Source: Sulfitobacter sp. M39
Lineage (GTDB): Bacteria > Pseudomonadota > Alphaproteobacteria > Rhodobacterales > Rhodobacteraceae
Direction of reading: 5' to 3'
Length of the DNA: 64,000 nucleotides
NCBI RefSeq assembly: GCF_021735935.1
Contig: NZ_WMDZ01000001.1
Span: 1,984,001-2,048,000, forward strand
Below the pieces are notes generated by a model, which did no database searches, had not been told where the DNA came from, and saw only the letters and a list, made by a program, of their open reading frames with translations. A program made the translations under genes and the position numbers. This document shows positions 40,103-48,663 of the stretch, one piece after another. Numbering within the stretch: the first letter of the stretch is position 1; each line of letters begins with the position of its first letter.

Positions 40103-41451
40103 GCTGCGGGAGTGGCGCCGTCCAACCAGCCCTGCCAGTCAGTCTTGGCGCGGTCGGTGTAGGCTTTATAGCGATCCTTGCGGCCGCGACGGCCGGATTT
40201 AAGCCCCTCGACCGGTGGGAACAGGCCAAAGTTGACGTTCATCGGCTGGAAGGTTTTCGCATCCGCGCCGCCGGTGATATGGGTGATCAAGGCACCGGTC
40301 GCAGTGGTCGGCGGGGGTGGTGCGGCCGCTTCGCCCTTGATCTCGGCCACGGCCAGACGCCCGGCAAGCAGCCCCATCGCGGCGCTTTCCACATAGCCTT
40401 CGACGCCGGTGATCTGCCCCGCGAACCGCACGTTCGGCTGGCTGCGCAGACGCATCTGATCGTCCAACAGCGTGGGCGAGTTCAGGAACGTATTGCGGTG
40501 GATACCGCCAAGCCGCGCGAAGGAGGCATTTTCAAGCCCCGGGATCATCCGCAGCACTTCGGTCTGGGCCCCGTATTTCATCTTGGTCTGGAAGCCGACG
40601 ATATTATACAGCGTGCCCAGCTTGTTATCGCGGCGCAGCTGCACCACGGCATAGGATTTGGTGTCGGGATCATGGGGGTTGGTCAGGCCAACGGGCTTCA
40701 TCGGACCAAAGCGCAGCGTTTCGCGCCCGCGTTCGGCCATCACCTCGATCGGGAGGCAGCCATCGAAGTAGCCCGCCGTCTCGCCTTCCTTGAATTCAGT
40801 TTTATCCGCGGCGAGCAGCGCGTCGATGAACGCCTCGTATTGGTCCTTGGTCATCGGGCAGTTGAGGTAGGCGGTACGCTCTTCCTCGGTCTCGCCCTTG
40901 TCATAGCGCGATTGCATCCACGCTTTGCTCATATCGATGCTGTCGTGGTAGATGATCGGCGCGATCGCGTCGAAAAAGGCCAGCGCTTCGGCACCGGTTT
41001 CGGCAGCAATGGACTGCGCCAGATCGCCCGAGGTCAGCGGGCCGGTCGCGATGATCCAGTGACCCTCGCGCGGCAGATCGGTGATCTCGCCATATTCGAC
41101 CGAGATATTCGGATGCGCCATCAGTGCGTCTGTCACCGATTGCGCGAAGGGATCACGGTCCACCGCCAAGGCACCGCCGGCGGGCAGGCGGTGTTTCTCC
41201 GCTGTCGCCATGATCAGCCCGTTGGCGGCACGCATCTCCCAATGCAGCAGCCCCACGGCGTTCTGTTCGTTATCATTCGAGCGGAAGGAGTTGGAGCAGA
41301 CCATTTCCCCCAGCAGCCCCGTCTGATGCGCGAAGGTGCCGACCTTGGGCCGCATTTCATGGAGCACAACCTGAATGCCCGCGTTCGCCGCCTGCCAGGC
41401 AGCCTCTGATCCGGCCATGCCGCCGCCGATGATATGGAGTGTATGTGTCAT
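40099..41451 (-). CDS. trmFO: Methylenetetrahydrofolate-tRNA-(uracil-5-)-methyltransferase
   Basis: A 450-aa FAD/folate-dependent enzyme forming m5U54 in the T-loop of tRNA. The FAD-binding N-terminus is [20 protein letters not shown]; the catalytic-type Cys region is [32 protein letters not shown] and [26 protein letters not shown] are GidA/TrmFO-family motifs. It is the folate-dependent alternative to SAM-dependent TrmA. It is the first gene of the trmFO-gluQ unit; upstream lies the structured hairpin at 41548-41629. Confidence 0.95.
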   Translation of the reverse strand: MTHTLHIIGGGMAGSEAAWQAANAGIQVVLHEMRPKVGTFAHQTGLLGEMVCSNSFRSNDNEQNAVGLLHWEMRAANGLIMATAEKHRLPAGGALAVDRDPFAQSVTDALMAHPNISVEYGEITDLPREGHWIIATGPLTSGDLAQSIAAETGAEALAFFDAIAPIIYHDSIDMSKAWMQSRYDKGETEEERTAYLNCPMTKDQYEAFIDALLAADKTEFKEGETAGYFDGCLPIEVMAERGRETLRFGPMKPVGLTNPHDPDTKSYAVVQLRRDNKLGTLYNIVGFQTKMKYGAQTEVLRMIPGLENASFARLGGIHRNTFLNSPTLLDDQMRLRSQPNVRFAGQITGVEGYVESAAMGLLAGRLAVAEIKGEAAAPPPPTTATGALITHITGGADAKTFQPMNVNFGLFPPVEGLKSGRRGRKDRYKAYTDRAKTDWQGWLDGATPAA

Positions 41452-41547
41452 GCCAGCGATGTAGGGCAGGGGCTGGCGCGGTGCAATAGCCAGCGGTGGC
41501 TGTCGCCCCTTGGGCCGTCAAACATATCGATTGAATGTGAAGGAGGA

Positions 41548-41629
41548 TTTTTGGGGTCGCCGCTGCGGGAACGGTCGGTCAGTGAGAGGCTGACCTGGAG
41601 GGACCTTCCGCCGGCGGCGACCCAAAATT
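41548..41629. other. Long structured inverted repeat (possible RNA element)
   Basis: An ~82-nt stem-loop in the 280-nt gap between trmFO and the enoyl-CoA hydratase gene. The outer arms TTTTTGGGGTCGCCGC and GCGGCGACCCAAAATT pair with a single bulge. Inside, GGGAACGGTC faces GGACCTTCC imperfectly, and GGTCAG...CTGACC forms the apical stem. There is no T-run on either side, so it is not a simple terminator. It could be a small RNA, an mRNA leader for trmFO (minus strand) or a mobile palindromic unit. The rest of the gap shows only a short palindrome, GGAAACAG...CTGTTTCC, at 41710-41729. Confidence 0.55.
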
Positions 41630-41731
41630 ATCAAGGCATATGCCTTGTCTTATTTGTGCCACAAAAGCGCCCGAATTGAAAGCACGAATTCGTGATCTGT
41701 GCGGCATCATCGGAAACAGTCTGTTTCCGGC

Positions 41732-42517
41732 TTACTGATCCCACTCAGGGGTGCGTTTTTCCAGGAAGGCCGCGATGCCCTCGGCTGTGTCGGGGTTGAG
41801 CATGTTTTCCACCATCACGTCGCCCGTGTAGACATAAGCTTGCGCGACCGGCATGGCGAGCTGCGCATAGAAGGCCTGTTTGCCGATCTTGACCGCTGTG
41901 CCCAGCTTGTCCGCGATCTGCTGGGCCAGCGCTGTCGTCTGCGTCGCAAGCTCGTCTGGTGGGGCGAAGCGGTTAATCAACCCCAGCTCGCGGGCGCGGG
42001 CTGCATCGATAAACTCGCCCGTGGTCAGCATGTCGAACGCCTGTTTGCGCGGGATATTGCGGCTGAGCGCGACCATCGGGGTCGAGCAGAACAGGCCGAT
42101 ATTCACCCCGTTTACGCCAAAGCGCGTATCCTCGGCCGCGACCGCAAGATCGCAGGTCGCGACCAGCTGACATCCTGCGGCAGTGGCGATGCCGTGGACT
42201 TGCGCGATCACGGGTTGAGGCAGGGACTGGATACGCGCCATCAGACGGGCGCAGCGTTCGAACAGGTCTTGGAAGCCGGCGACACCCCCATCCTTGGCGT
42301 CGCGCAGTCCCGTCATTTGCTTTAGATCGTGCCCGGCGCAGAACGCTTTGCCCGCCCCGGCAAGGATGACGACCCGTATATCGGGACGATGCGCGATCTC
42401 GTCCAGGCGCGCCTGCAACGCGGCCAGCATCTCGTCCGACAGCGCGTTCAACCGGTCCGGCGCGTTCATCGTCAACCGGACTACCGCACCGTCACATGCC
42501 ATTTCGACCATTGTCAT
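41732..42517 (-). CDS. Enoyl-CoA hydratase/isomerase family protein
   Basis: A 261-aa crotonase-fold protein. The oxyanion-hole segments are GAGKAFCAGHDLKQM (~53-67) and HGIATAAGCQLVATCDLAVA (~108-127), and a short C-terminal helix ends KRTPEWDQ. The GHDLK and GVNIGLFCSTPMVALSR motifs resemble the ECHDC3-like subgroup. The usual catalytic glutamates of crotonase are not obvious, so the exact reaction is uncertain. Start ATG 42517 follows GGGAGGGG. It is divergent from a hotdog thioesterase gene, and both may act on acyl-CoA. Confidence 0.85.
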   Translation of the reverse strand: MTMVEMACDGAVVRLTMNAPDRLNALSDEMLAALQARLDEIAHRPDIRVVILAGAGKAFCAGHDLKQMTGLRDAKDGGVAGFQDLFERCARLMARIQSLPQPVIAQVHGIATAAGCQLVATCDLAVAAEDTRFGVNGVNIGLFCSTPMVALSRNIPRKQAFDMLTTGEFIDAARARELGLINRFAPPDELATQTTALAQQIADKLGTAVKIGKQAFYAQLAMPVAQAYVYTGDVMVENMLNPDTAEGIAAFLEKRTPEWDQ

Positions 42518-42574
42518 CTTGAACCCCTCCCGCTTTTCCCAGAGCCTAGCCGCGACATATGAGGGAGGACAAGT

Positions 42575-42994
42575 ATGCCAATTATGATGGATGCCGATGC
42601 GCTTTCGGTTTTTATGAAAGACGTGTTCAAACAGGTCGCCGATGATTTCGCCATCGACCATGTCGGAGAGACGGATCTGACCACACGTTTGCTCACCGCG
42701 GACCGGCACCTGCGCCCCGGCGGCACCGTGTCCGGCCCGTCGATCTTCGCCCTGGCCGATGTCAGCGCCTATCTGATGACCTTGGCGCGGATCGGGCCCA
42801 AGGCGCTGGCGGTGACCACAAACTGTTCGATCGATTTCATGCGCAAGCCTGCGGCCAACACCGATCTGATCGCCAAGACGCGGCTGCTCAAGCTCGGCAA
42901 ACTGCTGTCGATTTGTGATGTGTTGGTCTATTCCGACGGGCTGGATGACCCTGTCGCGCGGGCATCGCTGACCTATGCCATTCCGCCACGCTGA
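42575..42994 (+). CDS. PaaI-type hotdog thioesterase
   Basis: A 139-aa hotdog-fold acyl-CoA thioesterase-like protein. The helix region LRPGGTVSGPSIFALADVSAYLMTLARIG (~47-75) has the conserved Gly and Asp positions of the PaaI/thioesterase family, and the beta-strand TNCSIDFMRKPAANTDLIAKTRLLKLGK follows. The substrate is unknown. Its TGA shares bases with the first half of an ATTGTACC/GGTACAAT inverted repeat. Confidence 0.82.
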   Translation: MPIMMDADALSVFMKDVFKQVADDFAIDHVGETDLTTRLLTADRHLRPGGTVSGPSIFALADVSAYLMTLARIGPKALAVTTNCSIDFMRKPAANTDLIAKTRLLKLGKLLSICDVLVYSDGLDDPVARASLTYAIPPR

Positions 42995-43020
42995 TTGTAC
43001 CCCACGCTGACAGGTACAAT
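42994..43020. promoter_or_regulatory. Inverted repeat ATTGTACC-N11-GGTACAAT
   Basis: Two perfect 8-bp half-sites separated by 11 bp, just after the thioesterase gene. The same GGTACAA core occurs at the MocR gene start (43373-43379 and 43413-43420), so it may be an additional binding site of that regulator. Alternatively it is a simple stem in the 3' UTR. Confidence 0.4.
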
Positions 43021-43022
43021 TG

Positions 43023-43048
43023 AAAAAAGGGCCGGTATTTACCGGCCC
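43023..43048 (-). terminator. Rho-independent terminator of the DUF1127 gene
   Basis: Perfect stem GGGCCGGTA / TACCGGCCC followed, on the minus strand, by TTTTTT. It lies 34 nt downstream of the DUF1127 stop. Confidence 0.85.
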
Positions 43049-43081
43049 GAGTGAAGAGGTCTGGAATGCGCCACAGGGACG

Positions 43082-43312
43082 TTACGCCTTCCAGAACACC
43101 CGAATAGACTCGTCATGAGCCTGTCGCGGTGTGAGTCCCACGTCTGCCAACTGCCAAGGCTCAAGCTGTGCGAGCGCTTTGCGTGTCCGGCGACGCGATG
43201 CCATCTTCGTGACGCAGACCGCAAATTTGACCGCAAGAACAGCGGCAAACGGTGTGCTGCGCTGGTTCAGGATTGCCACAGTTTCGTGGTTGAGGGTCAG
43301 GGTCTGTGTCAT
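43082..43312 (-). CDS. DUF1127 small protein
   Basis: A 76-aa protein whose C-terminal half carries the DUF1127 motif (RKALAQLEPWQLADVGLTPRQAHDES): a helix rich in basic residues followed by the 'L-D-x-G-L-x-x-x-x' pattern. Small DUF1127 proteins in alphaproteobacteria are often RNA-binding and stress- or phosphate-responsive (known for Agrobacterium and Rhodobacter relatives such as CcaF1-type proteins). The N-terminal part (MTQTLTLNHETVAILNQRS) is unlike the shortest members. It is divergent from a MocR-type regulator, with stacked inverted repeats between them. Confidence 0.8.
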   Translation of the reverse strand: MTQTLTLNHETVAILNQRSTPFAAVLAVKFAVCVTKMASRRRTRKALAQLEPWQLADVGLTPRQAHDESIRVFWKA

Positions 43313-43346
43313 GAGAATCTCCTATTTCTAAATTGTATTGACACAA

Positions 43347-43393
43347 TGTTACGTTTTGCCGTAACAAAGGGGTACAAAATGCGATACATTTTG
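43347..43393. promoter_or_regulatory. Stacked inverted repeats between DUF1127 and the MocR gene
   Basis: Two perfect repeats: TGTTACG-N6-CGTAACA (43347-43366) and CAAAATG-N5-CATTTTG (43375-43393). Next to them ATTGT-N6-ACAAT lies at 43332-43347 and GGTACAA at 43371-43377. The 98-nt gap must hold both divergent promoters (a TACAAT -10-like hexamer faces DUF1127), so these are likely operators, possibly for the MocR protein itself. Confidence 0.55.
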
Positions 43394-43410
43394 AAAAGGA
43401 AAACATTGTA

Positions 43411-44841
43411 ATGGGTACAATTTGGCGACCTGATCAAATTGACGGGCCTGGCCCCAAATACAAAGCCGTTGTTACAATGATACGAAACGGTATCTCGAAC
43501 GGCGCTTTATCGGCGGGGGAAAAACTGCCGCCGGTGCGGGAACTGGCATGGAAGCTTGGCGTCACGCCGGGGACCGTGGCACGGGCCTATACGATGCTGA
43601 CCGAAAGCGGGACGTTGCAGGCCGAGGTCGGGCGCGGCACCTTTATTGCGCTGCCGCCCACGACCCCCGATCGCAACAGCCCGATCGAGATGGATGTGAT
43701 CGCCCACCACGTGCATCAAGGGACAAAGAACTACCCCGCGGACACCTATGCGGTGAACATGTTTTCACCGCACCTCCCATCGGCGGGGCAGGCGACGCTG
43801 ATCCGCAATCTGATGGCGGAGGTCGCTCAGGATCCGGCGTCGGGGGTGATGCATTATCCCAGCCGCACAGGCGCGCGCCCCGCACGCGAAGCTGTGGTCA
43901 AATGGCTGGCCGGCACGCCGCTGGGATCCTTTACCGAGGCCGATGTGATCCTGTCTCACGGCGGGCAAAACGGTCTGTCGCTCGTGTTCCAGTCCATCCT
44001 GCAAGGCCGGCGCCCCGCCATCGCGATTGAAGATCTGTCGTACCCCGGTTTCCGCCGCGCGGGCGAGCTGCTGCGCGCCGATGTCATTCCGGTGGCCATG
44101 GATAAAGACGGCGTGATCCCCGAAGCGCTGGACGAGGTGGCGCGGAACCATGATCTTCAGATTTTCTGCACCTCGCCCGAAGTCCATAACCCGACCGCCG
44201 GTTTCACACCTGTGGCGCGCCGCGAGGCGCTGGTCGAGGTGGCGCGCAAACATGACTTTCAAATTGTCGAGGACGATTGTTATCGCATGCGCGTAGAGCG
44301 TGCGCCGACCTACCGGATGCTTGCCCCTGAACGCGGCTGGTATGTCTCGTCACTGGCCAAGACCCTGACCCCTGCGCTGCGCATCGGCTTCGCCATCGGC
44401 CCGCGCCAGCGCACACCCGATCTGCGTCGCGTGGCCGAATATAATTGCTTTGGCCTTGCGACCCCGCTGATCGACCTTTGTGCCAAGCTGCTGGTTCATC
44501 CAGATATCGACGCCATCGCCGAAGGCACGCGTCAGGGCTTTAACGCCTATGTCCAAAGTGCGGTGAATATATTGGGCGGATACGATGTGGCGTGGCGGAT
44601 CAACGTGCCGTTCCTGTGGCTAAGCCTGCCGGTTGGCTGGCGGGCGGGTGCGTTCTGTCAGGCTGCTGAAGGACAGGGTGTGCAAATCCGCTCGGCCGAG
44701 GAATTCGTTTGCCGCGATGCCCGCGCGCCCCATGCGGTGCGGCTTGCGATTAACGCAGGCGTGGCGCTGCATAGCTTTGAGGATGCAATCATGCGCCTGC
44801 GACATCTGCTGGACTCTCCGCCGGAGCAGTTGAGTGTGTGA
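43411..44841 (+). CDS. MocR/PdxR-type regulator (GntR HTH fused to aminotransferase domain)
   Basis: A 476-aa fusion: a winged-helix GntR domain (~12-82, with LPPVRELAWKLGVTPGTVARAYTML) and a fold-type I aminotransferase-like domain (~110-470). The PLP-lysine is K317 (SSLAKTLTPALRIGF), with HNPTAGF (~259-265) and DDCYRM (~288-293) as PLP-site motifs. MocR proteins sense PLP or amino compounds and control a neighbouring gene. Here the nearest targets are itself, DUF1127 and perhaps the thioesterase gene. The start is ATG 43411 with AAGGA 11 nt upstream. Confidence 0.88.
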   Translation: MGTIWRPDQIDGPGPKYKAVVTMIRNGISNGALSAGEKLPPVRELAWKLGVTPGTVARAYTMLTESGTLQAEVGRGTFIALPPTTPDRNSPIEMDVIAHHVHQGTKNYPADTYAVNMFSPHLPSAGQATLIRNLMAEVAQDPASGVMHYPSRTGARPAREAVVKWLAGTPLGSFTEADVILSHGGQNGLSLVFQSILQGRRPAIAIEDLSYPGFRRAGELLRADVIPVAMDKDGVIPEALDEVARNHDLQIFCTSPEVHNPTAGFTPVARREALVEVARKHDFQIVEDDCYRMRVERAPTYRMLAPERGWYVSSLAKTLTPALRIGFAIGPRQRTPDLRRVAEYNCFGLATPLIDLCAKLLVHPDIDAIAEGTRQGFNAYVQSAVNILGGYDVAWRINVPFLWLSLPVGWRAGAFCQAAEGQGVQIRSAEEFVCRDARAPHAVRLAINAGVALHSFEDAIMRLRHLLDSPPEQLSV

Positions 44842-44912
44842 TTTTCATGGGGTATAATAATACCTAATTTGCAAGGCATTGTTTTTGTTTAACAAAATAG
44901 GGAATGTGGCGC

Positions 44913-44940
44913 TTGACGTGGCGAAGGGCGTGTTTATAAC
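44913..44940 (+). promoter_or_regulatory. Sigma-70 type promoter of rplM-rpsI
   Basis: TTGACG, 16-bp spacer, TATAAC: a near-consensus housekeeping promoter 63 nt before the rplM start. The leader contains a short hairpin (GGGTTC...GGACCC, ~44960-44977), which could be a feedback site. Confidence 0.7.
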
Positions 44941-45003
44941 CCAGTCATCAGATAGCGGGGTTCGGTTTCGGACCCTTTCACCAAAGTAACGGGAATTCCC
45001 TCC

Positions 45004-45465
45004 ATGAAAACCTTTTCTGCAACACCGGCAGATATCGACAAGAAATGGATCATCGTCGACGCTGAAGGCGTCGTCCTTGGCCGTCTTGCGTCGATCATTG
45101 CCATGCGTCTGCGCGGCAAGCACAAGCCTTCCTACACACCTCACATGGATTGCGGCGACAACGTCATCGTGATCAATGCCGAGAAAATCCAGATGACCGG
45201 CAAGAAGCGTGAAGAAAACTTCTACTGGCACACTGGCCACCCCGGCGGGATCAAAGAGCGTACCAAAGCTCAGATCCTTGAAGGTGCGCACCCCGAGCGT
45301 GTTGTGACCCAAGCGGTCAAGCGCATGCTGCCCGGCAACCGCCTGAGCCGCCAGATCATGACCAACCTGCGCGTTTACGCCGGTTCCGAACACCCCCACG
45401 AGGCGCAAAGCCCCGAGGTTCTGGACGTGAAATCCATGAACTCTAAAAACACGCGGAGTGCATAA
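45004..45465 (+). CDS. rplM: 50S ribosomal protein L13
   Basis: A 153-aa L13, an early-assembly protein of the large subunit. The N-terminal [20 protein letters not shown] and central [28 protein letters not shown] segments are conserved, as is [20 protein letters not shown]. It forms the standard operon with rpsI, 2 nt apart, with a strong promoter upstream and a terminator downstream. Confidence 0.97.
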   Translation: MKTFSATPADIDKKWIIVDAEGVVLGRLASIIAMRLRGKHKPSYTPHMDCGDNVIVINAEKIQMTGKKREENFYWHTGHPGGIKERTKAQILEGAHPERVVTQAVKRMLPGNRLSRQIMTNLRVYAGSEHPHEAQSPEVLDVKSMNSKNTRSA

Positions 45466-45467
45466 GC

Positions 45468-45968
45468 ATGGCTGATGAAATCAAAACACTCGAAGGCCTC
45501 GAAGCGGCCGTAACCGAGAACATCGGTGGCGTTCAGGGGACAGAAGTTGAAATGACCCCACGCGAGCCTGTGCGTGACGCGCAAGGCCGCGCCTATGCAA
45601 CCGGTAAGCGTAAAGATGCGGTTGCCCGCGTCTGGATCAAACCAGGTTCCGGTAAAGTCATCGTAAACGGCAAAGCGCAGAACGAATATTTTGCACGCCC
45701 CGTTCTGCAGATGATCCTGGCACAGCCATTCACCATCACAGGCACCGACGGTCAATTCGACGTTGTTGCAACTGTGAAAGGTGGCGGTCTGTCCGGTCAG
45801 GCGGGCGCGGTGAAGCACGGTGTTTCCAAAGCACTGCAGCTCTACGATCCCTCCCTGCGCGGCGCGCTGAAAGCGGCAGGCTTCCTGACACGTGACAGCC
45901 GTGTTGTTGAGCGTAAGAAGTACGGTCGTGCGAAAGCGCGTAAGAGCTTCCAGTTCTCCAAGCGTTAA
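45468..45968 (+). CDS. rpsI: 30S ribosomal protein S9
   Basis: A 166-aa S9. The conserved domain starts at ~42 ([20 protein letters not shown]) and ends in the basic tail [18 protein letters not shown] that contacts tRNA in the P site. The N-terminal ~35 residues ([17 protein letters not shown]) are an extension relative to E. coli S9 (130 aa); extended forms are usual in alphaproteobacteria. Confidence 0.97.
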   Translation: MADEIKTLEGLEAAVTENIGGVQGTEVEMTPREPVRDAQGRAYATGKRKDAVARVWIKPGSGKVIVNGKAQNEYFARPVLQMILAQPFTITGTDGQFDVVATVKGGGLSGQAGAVKHGVSKALQLYDPSLRGALKAAGFLTRDSRVVERKKYGRAKARKSFQFSKR

Positions 45969-45989
45969 GCTTTACTTTACAGTTTTTGG

Positions 45990-46020
45990 AAAAGGCCGCT
46001 CCTGCCGGGGCGGCCTTTTT
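45990..46020 (+). terminator. Rho-independent terminator of rplM-rpsI
   Basis: Stem AAAAGGCCGC / GCGGCCTTTT with a 10-nt loop and a T-run, 21 nt after rpsI. Confidence 0.88.
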
Positions 46021-46049
46021 CGTATGCGCCCGCAGCAAGGCGACCCTTC

Positions 46050-46076
46050 GGGGAGAGTTTATTTGGCAAAATGAAG
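46050..46076 (+). repeat. Dispersed element, family A, partial copy
   Basis: GGGGAGAGTTTATTTGGCAA followed by AATGAAG matches the non-hairpin half of the family A element at 55454-55500; the GC hairpin is missing here. Confidence 0.5.
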
Positions 46077-46145
46077 CCAGCGGGGTGGTTTTGTTTTCGA
46101 TGCCGCATGCTTAGGTAAAGGATGCGTTAAAAACGGAGCCGCCTC

Positions 46146-47135
46146 ATGCGATATTCAGTCCTTGATCTTTCCCCCGTGCCCGAAGGGTCAGATGCCCGCC
46201 AAGCCATTGCGAATACGATTGATCTGGCAAAGCGGACCGAAGCGGCGGGTTATCATCGCTACTGGATGGCAGAGCATCACAACATGCCGGGGATCGCCTC
46301 TGCCGCGACATCGGTGTTGATCGGGCATGTGGCGGATCACACCTCTCGCATCCGTGTGGGCGCGGGGGGCATCATGTTGCCGAACCACGCGCCGCTGGCG
46401 ATTGCAGAGCAGTTTGGCACGCTTGCCACGATTCACGGAGACCGGATTGATCTGGGCCTTGGTCGCGCGCCCGGTGGGGATCAGGCCGTGTACCATGCCT
46501 TGCGGCGCGGGATGCAGGGCGGCGACCGTTTCCCCGAAGATGTGGCCGAGCTGATCGGCTATCTTGGCGAGGCCCCTGCGGGCGCGCGTGTGATGGCGCA
46601 TCCGGGGCAGGGCACGCATGTGCCGGTGTGGATCTTGGGCTCTTCGCTCTATGGCGCGCAGCTGGCGGCGCATTTCGGGCTGCCGTATGCCTTTGCCTCG
46701 CATTTCGCCCCCGACGCGTTGGAAGACGCCGTGGCGATTTACCGTCGCGATTTCAAACCCTCGGCGCAGTGGGAGAAACCGCATTTCATGTTGGCGGCGA
46801 ATGTTTTCGCGGCGGATACCGATGAAGAGGGGGCCTACCTTCGGACCTCCATGCAGCAGGCTTTTGTGCGATTGCGCACCGGCAAACCGGGCAAGCTGCC
46901 GCGTCCCGTGCGGGATATTGATGCCGAGGTTGGCGTTCAGATGCGTCAGGCCGTTGATCAGGCGCTGCGGGTCACTGCCGTGGGCAGCCCCGAGAGCGTC
47001 GCGCGGCAACTGTCGCAGATGATTGAGACATATCAACCGGATGAATTGATCCTGACAGGGCAGATCCACGACCACGACGCGCGGGTCAAATCCTTCGAGA
47101 TCGCGGCGCAGGCCTTGGCGGAGATCGCCGCCTAG
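46146..47135 (+). CDS. LLM class (luciferase-like) flavin-dependent oxidoreductase
   Basis: A 329-aa bacterial-luciferase-fold protein of the MsnO8/YhbW-like group. The N-terminal [55 protein letters not shown] and [11 protein letters not shown] segments are hallmarks of these FMN/F420-type TIM-barrel enzymes. The true substrate is unknown. It ends convergently with the TetR gene: the two stop codons share the palindrome CTAG (47132-47135). Confidence 0.88.
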   Translation: MRYSVLDLSPVPEGSDARQAIANTIDLAKRTEAAGYHRYWMAEHHNMPGIASAATSVLIGHVADHTSRIRVGAGGIMLPNHAPLAIAEQFGTLATIHGDRIDLGLGRAPGGDQAVYHALRRGMQGGDRFPEDVAELIGYLGEAPAGARVMAHPGQGTHVPVWILGSSLYGAQLAAHFGLPYAFASHFAPDALEDAVAIYRRDFKPSAQWEKPHFMLAANVFAADTDEEGAYLRTSMQQAFVRLRTGKPGKLPRPVRDIDAEVGVQMRQAVDQALRVTAVGSPESVARQLSQMIETYQPDELILTGQIHDHDARVKSFEIAAQALAEIAA

Positions 47136-47749
47136 TCGTCCGGCCCCACCAGACCAAGGCCGCGCAGGTAGATGCCAATGCCGCTTTCCAGCAGATCATC
47201 TGCGGGAAAGGGCGAGGCCCTGCCGGGGGAATTCCGCGCGAAAAGTTCCACCACCCCGTGGCTAAGCGCCCAGATATGAGCCGAGAACATCGAAGCGGGC
47301 GGGCGTTTTTCCAACGGGATATGCTGGCTGAGATCGCTTGCAGCCTGTTCCAGGACCCCATTGGCCCGCGCCGCAGCGGCGGCCAGATCGGGGGTGCGGT
47401 TGACGGAAATGCCGCTTTCGAACATCGCGATGTAATGGCCCGGATAATCGCGGGCGAAAGCAAGATAGGCGCGGCCTGTCGCCTCGAACGCCTTGAGCGC
47501 GGAAGGCTGGCCGGATTGATACGCGGCTTCCATCAATTCGGCAAAGATATCATAGCCTTGCAATGCGCCTTCGGCGATCAGGTCTTCGCGGCCCTCGAAA
47601 TGGCGATAGACGGCTGCGGGTGTGACACCCGCCTGTTTCGCCGCCTCTGACAGGGTGAACCCCGTGGGGCCGCGGTCCTCGATCAGTTTGAGCGCGCCGT
47701 CGATCAGCGCCTGTCGCAAGTTGCCGTGGTGATAGCCGCGTTTAGGCAT
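47132..47749 (-). CDS. TetR/AcrR family transcriptional regulator
   Basis: A 205-aa regulator: N-terminal HTH (~8-55; [40 protein letters not shown]) and a C-terminal ligand domain of the WHG/TetR_C type (~85-195). The start is ATG 47749, inside the last codons of ppk2 (8-nt overlap), so it is translated with ppk2. Targets unknown; the neighbours ppk2 and the flavin oxidoreductase are candidates. Confidence 0.88.
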   Translation of the reverse strand: MPKRGYHHGNLRQALIDGALKLIEDRGPTGFTLSEAAKQAGVTPAAVYRHFEGREDLIAEGALQGYDIFAELMEAAYQSGQPSALKAFEATGRAYLAFARDYPGHYIAMFESGISVNRTPDLAAAAARANGVLEQAASDLSQHIPLEKRPPASMFSAHIWALSHGVVELFARNSPGRASPFPADDLLESGIGIYLRGLGLVGPDD

Positions 47750-48611
47750 CCCAGATATCCGGCCCGCCGCAAATCTGGTCATCAATCGCGCCGATCGCCT
47801 TGGTATCTTTGCCTGTATAGTCAAACGCGTGGAGCACGGTCCGGATCGCTGCCAGCCGCGCGCGGCGTTTATCGTCAGAGCGGATCACCGTCCACGGGGT
47901 CTGCGGCGTGTGGGACCGCAGCAGCGTGTCCTTGATCGCGGCGCTATAGGCGTCCCATTTCGCCAGCCCTTTGACATCGATGATGCTGAGCTTCCATTGC
48001 TTCAGCGGGTCGCCTTCACGCGCGAGCATCCGCCGCAGCTGTTCGCCGCGGCCTACGTTGAGCCAGAATTTGAACAGGTGCAGCCCATCGTCCACCAGCA
48101 TCTTTTCCAGCGGGACCACCTGATCGAAGAAGGCTTCACGCTGGGCCTCGGTGCAAAAGCCGAACACCGGTTCGACGACGCCGCGATTGTACCAGCTGCG
48201 ATCAAAGAACACCATGTCACCGGCGGTAGGCAAATGTTTGATATAGCGCTGAAAATACCACTGACCTGCTTCGGTTTCGGTGGGTTTGGGCAGGGCCACC
48301 ACATGTGCGGAACGCTGGTTCAAATTCTGACGGAAGCGCGAGATCGTGCCGCCTTTGCCGGCAGCGTCGCGGCCTTCAAAGATCATAGCGATACGCGTGC
48401 CGGTGTCGCGCGCCCATGCTTGCAGCTTGACCAGTTCGATCTGGAGCCGATCCATCTCGCGGTCATATTGCTTGCGCCCCAGACGTTCGGAATGGGGGTA
48501 GCTGTCGCTCAGGATATCGTCCTTGTCGGCGCGTTTGATCGCCTTGTTGATGGGCGCGGGCGCGTCGTTTTCGAAATAGGCGCTGATCGCACCGTCAAAG
48601 GGCAGGTCCAT
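47742..48611 (-). CDS. ppk2: Polyphosphate kinase 2
   Basis: A 289-aa PPK2-family kinase using polyphosphate to phosphorylate nucleotides (one-domain type). Walker A is [12 protein letters not shown] (~89-100), Walker B is [19 protein letters not shown] (~140-158), and the lid module has [26 protein letters not shown]. Whether it uses NDP or NMP cannot be read with certainty. The start is ATG 48611, 6 nt after GAGGAGG; an earlier in-frame ATG at 48638 lacks this. It is translationally coupled to the TetR gene. Confidence 0.92.
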   Translation of the reverse strand: MDLPFDGAISAYFENDAPAPINKAIKRADKDDILSDSYPHSERLGRKQYDREMDRLQIELVKLQAWARDTGTRIAMIFEGRDAAGKGGTISRFRQNLNQRSAHVVALPKPTETEAGQWYFQRYIKHLPTAGDMVFFDRSWYNRGVVEPVFGFCTEAQREAFFDQVVPLEKMLVDDGLHLFKFWLNVGRGEQLRRMLAREGDPLKQWKLSIIDVKGLAKWDAYSAAIKDTLLRSHTPQTPWTVIRSDDKRRARLAAIRTVLHAFDYTGKDTKAIGAIDDQICGGPDIWDA

Positions 48612-48663
48612 GGGGGCCTCCTCAAATATCCTGTTCACCCTAACTTATGGAGCGTTCTGCCCC

